A stretch of 5,114 nt of DNA, taken from positions 1 to 5,114 of the forward strand of contig NZ_SJDU01000160.1 of assembly GCF_005518285.1 (NCBI RefSeq), written 5' to 3'. The DNA comes from Brachyspira catarrhinii. GTDB lineage: Bacteria > Spirochaetota > Brachyspiria > Brachyspirales > Brachyspiraceae. Each line of letters begins with the position of its first letter. Position 1 is the stretch's first letter. Below, one piece after another: positions 1 to 5,114 of the stretch. The position numbers and the translations under genes were made by a program. Under the pieces are notes generated by a model that made no database searches, was not told the origin of the DNA, and saw only the letters and a list, made by a program, of their open reading frames with translations.

Positions 1-1
1 A

Positions 2-865
2 ATGAAAAACATTAAAAAATTTCTTCTAACAATGGCAATGACGATGGCGCTCGGAACATCGGCATTTGCGGCGAGCGGTTTCGAGTTTTTACTTCAAGCG
101 CCTTTTGGAATGAATGTCGGAATCCCTAAAAGCACTAAAGGGTTGCGTATAGTTAATGAAGGAAACCCGCCTATAGGAGCAGATGTTGGAATTGAGGCTC
201 AAATCGGTTATATGTTCCAAGTCAAAGAAAGCTTCGCAATAAGCGCGTTGGCTGAATTGGGCTACAGTTGGGATTTATACGGTTTTGACAACAACACAGA
301 CTATAATAATATGCCTGTTAATTTTATGGGCATAAATTTGAGCGCCGACATTAGATACGATATTAAATGCAGAATGTCGTTTAACAGTTTCAAAATCGGA
401 CTGATTCCTAAATTCAATATCGGACTCGGCGATAATGGAACGATTGCTATAGGAATTGGCGGAGGAGTTAAAATTCCAGGTTCTGGAAAAGTAAAAATAA
501 CGACTACAGGGAAAGCCTCCGCCGAGCTGCCTTTTTTAGGAAGGCAGGAAATCGGATTTAATGACGAAAGAAGTATCGACATTAAAAGAAAAGATATAAC
601 GGACACATTTACTCCATCCGTTATCGGCTATTTGAGAGTGACGCTCGATTATTATCTATTCTTTACGGACAATATAGCTATGAATTTCGGTTTGTATGTG
701 GGCGGAGCTTTTGGTCCTACGGTTAAAAATTTAGGAATCGTTTCAAGAATAGCTGGAATACCCGAATTAGAGGATTTTTCGCCTCAAATCGAAGCTTCAA
801 AACTTGGAGCGAACGCTTTTGAGATTGGGCTTCAATTAGGATTTAGATATGGACCGAAAGCGTAA
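2..865 (+). CDS. Predicted exported outer-membrane beta-barrel protein
   Basis: I do not recognise a named family. The 287-residue product starts with a clear Sec signal peptide: Lys at 2, 5 and 6, a hydrophobic core at about 7-19, and an Ala-Phe-Ala site, so cleavage is likely after residue 23. The mature part is rich in Gly and aromatic residues, with many short alternating polar/hydrophobic stretches (for example around 60-80, 105-120, 205-235 and 270-285). It ends in a strand-like segment containing Phe and Tyr just before the C-terminus. This pattern fits a small outer-membrane beta-barrel of the kind spirochaetes make in many paralogues; the barrel and location are inferred. The ATG begins at base 2, so its ribosome binding site and promoter lie outside the window, and a start further upstream cannot be excluded. 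However, the signal peptide fits this start well. The gene is clearly GC-richer than the - strand glycan gene (about half G+C in bases 61-120), which suggests strong codon selection in an abundant surface protein, or a different origin. A lipoprotein gene follows 61 bases downstream on the same strand. Confidence 0.72.
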   Translation: MKNIKKFLLTMAMTMALGTSAFAASGFEFLLQAPFGMNVGIPKSTKGLRIVNEGNPPIGADVGIEAQIGYMFQVKESFAISALAELGYSWDLYGFDNNTDYNNMPVNFMGINLSADIRYDIKCRMSFNSFKIGLIPKFNIGLGDNGTIAIGIGGGVKIPGSGKVKITTTGKASAELPFLGRQEIGFNDERSIDIKRKDITDTFTPSVIGYLRVTLDYYLFFTDNIAMNFGLYVGGAFGPTVKNLGIVSRIAGIPELEDFSPQIEASKLGANAFEIGLQLGFRYGPKA

Positions 866-886
866 AATAAAAAACATATATTTATT

Positions 887-892
887 TATAAT
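887..892 (+). promoter_or_regulatory. Possible -10 box upstream of the lipoprotein gene
   Basis: A perfect TATAAT lies 34 bases before the lipoprotein ATG. There is no recognisable -35 hexamer at 16-18 bases upstream, and the whole gap is A/T-rich, so a chance match is likely. If real, it would give the lipoprotein its own transcript besides any read-through from the surface-protein gene. Confidence 0.25.
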
Positions 893-915
893 TTTAAATT
901 AATTTTATTTAATAA

Positions 916-920
916 AGGAG
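916..920 (+). promoter_or_regulatory. Ribosome binding site of the lipoprotein gene
   Basis: AGGAG (within AAAGGAG) sits 6 bases before the ATG at 927. It is the strongest Shine-Dalgarno sequence in the window and fixes the start of the lipoprotein reading frame. Confidence 0.85.
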
Positions 921-926
921 ATATCA

Positions 927-1439
927 ATGTATAATTTCAAAAAACTTTTTACCTACATGGTTGTAGGAGCTTTGATTTTCGGCTTAATCTTGAGCTGTAA
1001 AAATAACGACAAAACGGGAAGCGGCGCTGGAGAAGGCGGAGTCGGCACGGAAATTCCAGACGATTCTGGTAGTGGTTCAGGTTCTGGCAGCGGTTCGGGT
1101 TCTGGGGACGGTTCTGGCGGAGACTCTAACACTTTTAAAGTTTCATCTATCGTAGGAACTTGGAATGCGGCTACAGCGGAAAGTCAAGTAAAAAACTTTA
1201 CGGTAACCTCCGATGGTAAAATAACTTTTACCGTTGAAGCTTTAAAAAGCCAAGTTTCTCTTACTATAGATAGCTGGAATGCCGATAAAGATAAACAAGT
1301 CGAACAATATGAAAAAACTATAAGTGGAAAAGTTATGGTTATGGATGTTCCTTTTACATTCACATTCAAAAGCGCAAATAGTTGCCACTTGTCTGCGAAA
1401 GTAATGAGCTATACTGTAGAAGAAGATTTTACAAAATAA
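927..1439 (+). CDS. Predicted lipoprotein with Ser-Gly linker and small C-terminal domain
   Basis: The 170-residue product begins with a lipoprotein signal peptide: Lys at 5 and 6, a hydrophobic core at 7-22, then Ile-Leu-Ser-Cys with the lipidated Cys at residue 24. Leu at -2 is looser than the Escherichia coli lipobox but usual in spirochaetes. Residue 25 is Lys, not Asp, so there is no obvious inner-membrane retention signal. A Gly/acidic stretch (30-46) and a regular Ser-Gly repeat (47-65) form a flexible tether. Residues 70-170 look like a compact beta-rich domain that opens with Val-Gly-Thr-Trp-Asn (76-80) and has an Asp-Gly-Lys turn at 96-98. That opening resembles lipocalin-like lipoproteins, but the likeness is weak and no ligand can be named. 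A second Cys is at 153. The start is fixed by a strong ribosome binding site. The gene lies 61 bases after the surface-protein gene with no terminator between, so co-transcription is plausible, and a strong terminator follows its stop. The likely role is a surface-exposed or periplasmic lipoprotein of unknown function. Confidence 0.75.
   Translation: MYNFKKLFTYMVVGALIFGLILSCKNNDKTGSGAGEGGVGTEIPDDSGSGSGSGSGSGSGDGSGGDSNTFKVSSIVGTWNAATAESQVKNFTVTSDGKITFTVEALKSQVSLTIDSWNADKDKQVEQYEKTISGKVMVMDVPFTFTFKSANSCHLSAKVMSYTVEEDFTK
1065..1121 (+). repeat. In-frame Ser-Gly hexanucleotide repeat (linker of lipoprotein)
   Basis: About nine six-base units encode alternating Ser-Gly (residues 47-65), interrupted once by Asp-Gly and ending in Gly-Gly. 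The Ser codons vary (TCT, AGT, TCA, AGC, TCG) and so do the Gly codons, so the DNA repeat is degenerate. The linker therefore looks old and held by protein-level selection, not freshly expanded by slippage. Its length may still vary between strains in whole six-base steps without breaking the frame. Confidence 0.8.
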
Positions 1440-1473
1440 TAAAATTTTAAATTTATAAAAACGATAAGATAAG

Positions 1474-1506
1474 AAAAAGCGTCATATTCAATGTGGCGCT
1501 TTTTTA
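1474..1506 (+). terminator. Intrinsic terminator after the lipoprotein gene
   Basis: Bases 1475-1487 pair with 1491-1503 around a TCA loop, and a further A-T pair extends the stem outwards. The 13-pair stem has a GCG/CGC core and, in RNA, two G-U pairs. It is followed by a T tract (1500-1505). It lies 35 bases after the lipoprotein stop. The opposite strand also has a short T run after the stem, so it may act weakly in both directions and also stop the convergent methyltransferase gene. Confidence 0.88.
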
Positions 1507-1513
1507 TTTATAT

Positions 1514-1607
1514 CGTCATTGCGAGACTTCGCCACCGAAGGTGTGCCTTTGGCAAGAAGTCGTGGCAATCCAAATAAATAGATTGCTTCACATTCGTTCG
1601 CAATGAC
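1514..1607. repeat. Palindromic interspersed repeat (REP/MITE-like)
   Basis: Exact 10-base terminal inverted repeats (GTCATTGCGA at 1515-1524 and its complement at 1598-1607) enclose two further hairpins. The first pairs 1526-1530 with 1556-1560, and inside it 1531-1534 with 1550-1553 and 1538-1541 with 1546-1549. The second pairs GCAATC at 1565-1570 with 1581-1586 around an A/T-rich loop. The whole can fold as a three-way junction. It is clearly GC-richer than its surroundings and contains no usable reading frame. From memory, very similar ends (GTCATTGCGAG with an inner GCAATC/GATTGC) occur in dispersed repeats of many bacteria, which fits a non-autonomous mobile or REP-type element. It sits between convergent genes, the usual place for such repeats. 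An extra copy of CAATGAC lies at 1619-1625 just outside the right end. No transposase is in the window. Confidence 0.72.
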
Positions 1608-1628
1608 AACCTTTTTTTCAATGACTAT

Positions 1629-3374
1629 CTAATCTTTTTTATATACGCATTCAAAAGTGTCGCCTAAATTATATTTTTTAGCGAATGAATTATACAAATT
1701 TTTTGAAGTTTTATTTTCTTTTAAGAATTTCAAATTAAAAATATCGCAAAATCTGTCATAATAAACGCTTTTGTTTTTCAAATGAATTCTTTTTAGAGAA
1801 TAGTTTTTTAAAAATTTATTCAAAGCTTTAGGATTGGTTTCAAATGCATGGTCGCACGGAACTATCTTAAAGTAATTTTTATTAAACTTTCCGCTTATTC
1901 CGTTTCCGTTGGGCATGGCAAAAGCGAATATTCCGCCATCTTTAAGAGAGAATAAAATATTTTTTAAGAGTTTCTCAAAATCGCATATATGCTCCAAAAC
2001 ATACCAAGCCGTTATTATGTCGTATTCTTTTTCCTTATATTCAAAATCGAGCAAAGAAATATTATGAACATACAAATTAAGATTATTGACGCAGTAATTT
2101 GCCGCATATTCGCTTATTTCTATTCCTTCCGTTTCGTATCCGTTTAACGAAGCCTCTTTCAAAAAAAATCCCATCGCCGAACCCAAATCTAATATTTTTC
2201 CAGCGGGCTTAATATTCTTTATTATTTCCAAACGATTTTTTGCAAGCGCTTTCAAATTCTCTTCGTCTTCTTCGTAGGTTTTTCCGTATTGATTTTTATA
2301 ATCTTCGATAAAATATTTTGAAGAATAATCGGTTGAAACGGGAAGAAAATATTTTCTGAATAAAGAATTGCATTTTTTGCATTTATATAAATTCGATTCA
2401 TGGTTTCTGTTTTTTAATTCTATATTTTTTGATTTACAAAAAGCGCATTCTATACTTTGAAAATCTTCAATATTGTCAATTATAATTTTTATTCTTTCAA
2501 TAGATTTTTCCGTATCTATATTTTTAGAATTTTCTTTATATTCGTTTTGCAAATCAAAATCAAAAAGAAAATTATTTATTTTATTAAAAGCCTCTTCGAT
2601 ATTTATATCTTCAAAAAATCCCAAATTAAAAAATATATCGCCGCATTTTTCTCCCAAATCGTTATGATATTTTGTAGGAGATAATAAAATCACGGGAATT
2701 TTAGCTTCTATGCATTCAAAAGCGGTAAGTCCGAAATAAGTTATAACCGCAGAATAAGGATTTTCAAATATATCGGGCGAGAATTTTTTTGATATTATAT
2801 TTTCGTTTTCGTTTTGCGATTCTATAAATACAAATTTTTTATTTTCTATTTTGGATATTATTTGAAAAGCTTTATTTTTCAAATCGTTATTAAATCCCAA
2901 ATAAACGAGAATCGGAGCTTCGCTGTCGTATCGAGGTTTTATATTCGAGTTAAGAACTGTCGCTAAAAAAGGTTTTATATTAACCAAATCAGAGTTATCT
3001 AAATTTGGCAACATTTCTATAACTATATCGGCAAATTTTCTTTCCTCTCCAACGCTGTCCACAATTATAACGGGAGATATTTTTTTTAATCTTTTTATAT
3101 ATTTTTTATCAACTTCTCTACAGTCTACTATTATCAAATATGGATTTATTTTTTTTATTTCGTCAAATTTGCAAGTTTCTACATTTAGATTTAAATTTGA
3201 TTTAAAAAATAATTCGCTTTTCTCATTAATTGAAGAAAATATGAAATCGTAAAAAAAGTTAAGTTTATTTGCAATAAATTTCATTCGAGTAAAATGCCCA
3301 AATCCGTATATTCCGTTTATATCGGTTATGACGCATATTTTTTTTTTATTTTTGTTTTGAATTTCGTTTTGCAT
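1629..3374 (-). CDS. PseG/SpsG-like nucleotide-sugar module fused to a zinc-ribbon SAM methyltransferase
   Basis: The 581-residue product has two modules. Residues 12-300 resemble the PseG/SpsG family, GT-B-fold proteins whose member PseG hydrolyses a UDP-trideoxy-sugar in pseudaminic acid synthesis. Visible family features are the N-terminal Gly-Phe-Gly-His-Phe-Thr-Arg (24-30), Ile-Ile-Val-Asp (81-84), Val-Asp-Ser (105-107), Phe-Ala-Asp-Ile-Val-Ile (114-119), and Tyr-Phe-Gly-Leu-Thr-Ala-Phe-Glu (213-220) before Ile-Pro-Val. Several positions depart from the usual pattern (Asp-Ser for Asp-Asp, Phe-Gly for Gly-Gly), so the exact reaction is uncertain. Residues 308-340 form a zinc ribbon (Cys310, 313, 332, 335). 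A class I SAM methyltransferase follows: motif I Ile-Leu-Asp-Leu-Gly-Ser-Ala-Met-Gly (394-402), acidic Glu at 417/419, Tyr-Asp-Ile-Ile (451-454), Leu-Glu-His (460-462), and a Pro-Cys-Asp-His segment near 506-509. The protein is probably cytoplasmic and modifies or transfers a surface-glycan sugar. The start is 19 bases after the hemerythrin stop with no clear ribosome binding site, which suggests translational coupling. The next Met (31) lies after the glycine motif, so this start is needed. No other pseudaminic acid genes are present. Confidence 0.78.
   Translation of the reverse strand: MQNEIQNKNKKKICVITDINGIYGFGHFTRMKFIANKLNFFYDFIFSSINEKSELFFKSNLNLNVETCKFDEIKKINPYLIIVDCREVDKKYIKRLKKISPVIIVDSVGEERKFADIVIEMLPNLDNSDLVNIKPFLATVLNSNIKPRYDSEAPILVYLGFNNDLKNKAFQIISKIENKKFVFIESQNENENIISKKFSPDIFENPYSAVITYFGLTAFECIEAKIPVILLSPTKYHNDLGEKCGDIFFNLGFFEDINIEEAFNKINNFLFDFDLQNEYKENSKNIDTEKSIERIKIIIDNIEDFQSIECAFCKSKNIELKNRNHESNLYKCKKCNSLFRKYFLPVSTDYSSKYFIEDYKNQYGKTYEEDEENLKALAKNRLEIIKNIKPAGKILDLGSAMGFFLKEASLNGYETEGIEISEYAANYCVNNLNLYVHNISLLDFEYKEKEYDIITAWYVLEHICDFEKLLKNILFSLKDGGIFAFAMPNGNGISGKFNKNYFKIVPCDHAFETNPKALNKFLKNYSLKRIHLKNKSVYYDRFCDIFNLKFLKENKTSKNLYNSFAKKYNLGDTFECVYKKD
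3338..3347 (-). repeat. Ten-A coding homopolymer near the start of the fusion gene
   Basis: A run of ten A on the coding strand spans codons 10-13 (Lys-Lys-Lys-Ile), just before the first strand of the PseG-like module. A one-base change in the run would shift the frame almost at the start of the gene. Such tracts can slip in replication or transcription, but A/T-rich genomes also carry them by chance. Confidence 0.6.
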
Positions 3375-3393
3375 GTTTTGAATTATTAATATT

Positions 3394-3843
3394 TTATTTT
3401 TTTTCTTCCGCTTTCATTTTTTCGAGTATTATTTTAAGTTCGTCTACAAATGCTTTATCCTCTCCCATAATATGACTAAAAAGCCAATCTCTCAAATAGA
3501 TTATAAAATCTCCCATATCGACATTTTCGCCGTTTGTATATTTTATAACCTCTTCCAAAACCTTGCTTGAAAATTCTCTATGTTTTGAAATATGCTCTTT
3601 AAAGAATTTGTAATGAACCGCTTTCATTATTTTTTCTTCGGTTGCAAAATGATATGTGGCGTAATCCACCGTCCTTTTTAGAATGATTTTAAATTTATCA
3701 TTAACTTCTGGAATCGACAAATCTCCGTTTTCCGCCGCCGCATGCAAATCGTTTATTATATTAATAAGTTCTCTATGTTGGTCGTCCACTCTTTTATAGC
3801 CGACTTCAAATTTTTCGCTCCATATTATCCATTTATTTTCCAT
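3394..3843 (-). CDS. Bacteriohemerythrin (di-iron oxygen-binding protein)
   Basis: The 149-residue single-domain protein has the length and motif order of bacteriohemerythrins, four-helix bundles that bind O2 reversibly at a non-haem di-iron centre. All seven expected ligands are present with the right spacing: His23 (Asp-Gln-His), His65 and Glu69 (His-Phe-Ala-Thr-Glu-Glu), His84 and His88 (His-x3-His), and His124 and Asp129 (His-Ile-x3-Asp). The N-terminal Trp-Ser-Glu-x3-Val-Gly and Val-Asp-Asp-Gln-His are also typical. There is no signal peptide or membrane segment and no fused chemotaxis or kinase domain, so it should be a soluble cytoplasmic protein. Likely roles are O2 storage, delivery or detoxification, useful to a host-associated anaerobe that meets oxygen; which one applies is inference. 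The start is supported by AAGGGG 8 bases upstream and by a promoter about 40 bases upstream. It is the first gene of an apparent two-gene unit: the methyltransferase fusion gene begins 19 bases after its stop. Family assignment is secure. Confidence 0.94.
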   Translation of the reverse strand: MENKWIIWSEKFEVGYKRVDDQHRELINIINDLHAAAENGDLSIPEVNDKFKIILKRTVDYATYHFATEEKIMKAVHYKFFKEHISKHREFSSKVLEEVIKYTNGENVDMGDFIIYLRDWLFSHIMGEDKAFVDELKIILEKMKAEEKK

Positions 3844-3851
3844 AGTTATTT

Positions 3852-3857
3852 CCCCTT
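3852..3857 (-). promoter_or_regulatory. Ribosome binding site of the hemerythrin gene
   Basis: AAGGGG on the - strand lies 8 bases before the ATG at 3843. It supports this start codon. Confidence 0.75.
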
Positions 3858-3880
3858 ACCAATAAAATAAACTAATAAAG

Positions 3881-3909
3881 ATTATAATAAAAAACAAAAC
3901 CTACTTCAA
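3881..3909 (-). promoter_or_regulatory. Sigma-70 type promoter of the hemerythrin operon
   Basis: On the - strand, TTGAAG (3904-3909) and a perfect TATAAT (3881-3886) are separated by exactly 17 bases. This predicts a transcript start near 3873-3875 and a leader of about 30 bases before the hemerythrin ATG. The -35 box matches the TTGACA consensus at four of six positions. It lies inside the downstream arm of the enolase terminator hairpin, so the two elements share DNA. Assignment rests on consensus and spacing only; the region is A/T-rich. Confidence 0.62.
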
Positions 3910-3933
3910 ATGTTTTTTTATTTGAAATAGGTT
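3885..3933 (-). terminator. Intrinsic terminator of enolase
   Basis: On the - strand, bases 3933-3920 pair with 3911-3898 in a 14-pair stem (one G-U pair) around an 8-base A-rich loop, followed by a T-rich tail (3897-3885). The same stem read on the + strand has an A-C mismatch, so the element is built to work on the - strand. It lies 37 bases after the enolase stop and ends enolase transcription before the hemerythrin gene. Confidence 0.85.
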
Positions 3934-3970
3934 CGTTTATATTTTATATTCAATAAATCAATAAAATAAA

Positions 3971-5114
<1,144 letters not shown>

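Noticed and set aside
301..606. 101-residue open frame on the - strand inside the surface-protein gene
   Set aside because: It lies wholly opposite a gene with a convincing signal peptide, has no ribosome binding site that I can see, and its Pro/Ile/Leu-rich content is what the antisense of a Gly-rich beta protein gives.
866..926. Terminator between the surface-protein and lipoprotein genes
   Set aside because: The gap is A/T-rich but contains no GC-containing stem followed by a T tract.
1184..1369. 61-residue open frame on the - strand inside the lipoprotein gene
   Set aside because: Short, antisense to a well-supported gene, and without recognisable features.
1514..1607. Palindromic region as a tRNA or a structured small RNA gene
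   Set aside because: The three-stem fold superficially recalls a cloverleaf, but there is no T-loop consensus, no anticodon arm and no acceptor end. Terminal inverted repeats fit a dispersed repeat better.
2457..2684. Two overlapping + strand frames (75 and 64 residues) inside the fusion gene, one Ile/Phe-rich and membrane-like
   Set aside because: Their hydrophobic look comes from antisense reading of Lys/Asn-rich A/T-rich codons in the linker region of the fusion protein; there is no supporting ribosome binding site or neighbour.
3844..3970. Small gene or riboswitch between enolase and the hemerythrin gene
   Set aside because: The 127 bases are accounted for by the enolase terminator, the promoter and the ribosome binding site; no coding frame or further conserved structure is visible.

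Overview
The window looks like a piece of spirochaete chromosome, most likely Brachyspira or a close relative. This is a judgement from protein style and base composition, not from a database match. The pointers are A/T-rich genes with poly-A/poly-T tracts, a short exported barrel-like surface protein, a lipoprotein with a relaxed spirochaete-type lipobox, and an enolase whose recalled closest relatives are spirochaetal. The window starts one base before an ATG and ends inside a gene, so both edges cut through gene context.

Left part, + strand (1-1506): two cell-envelope genes in tandem. The first encodes a Sec-exported protein of 287 residues, probably an outer-membrane beta-barrel. After a 61-base A/T-rich gap with a strong ribosome binding site comes a 170-residue lipoprotein with a long Ser-Gly linker and a small, probably beta-rich, C-terminal domain. 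No terminator is visible between them, so they may be co-transcribed. A strong intrinsic terminator follows at 1474-1506.

Middle (1507-1628): the gap between convergent genes holds a palindromic repeat of about 94 bases. It has exact 10-base terminal inverted repeats and two internal hairpins, and looks like a REP/MITE-type element.

Right part, - strand (1629-5114), in transcription order: enolase (eno, glycolysis; its N-terminal ~60 residues are missing or disrupted), its intrinsic terminator, a promoter that reuses one arm of that terminator, a bacteriohemerythrin with all seven di-iron ligands, and 19 bases later a 581-residue two-module protein. That protein joins a PseG/SpsG-like nucleotide-sugar module to a zinc-ribbon SAM-dependent methyltransferase. 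The last two genes appear to form a two-gene operon that pairs an oxygen-binding protein with a surface-glycan type enzyme.

The observations most worth following are the PseG-like/methyltransferase fusion, the apparent one-base frame break in enolase near 5101, the palindromic repeat, and the overlapped terminator and promoter upstream of the hemerythrin gene. Nothing here amounts to an evident new defence or mobile system.
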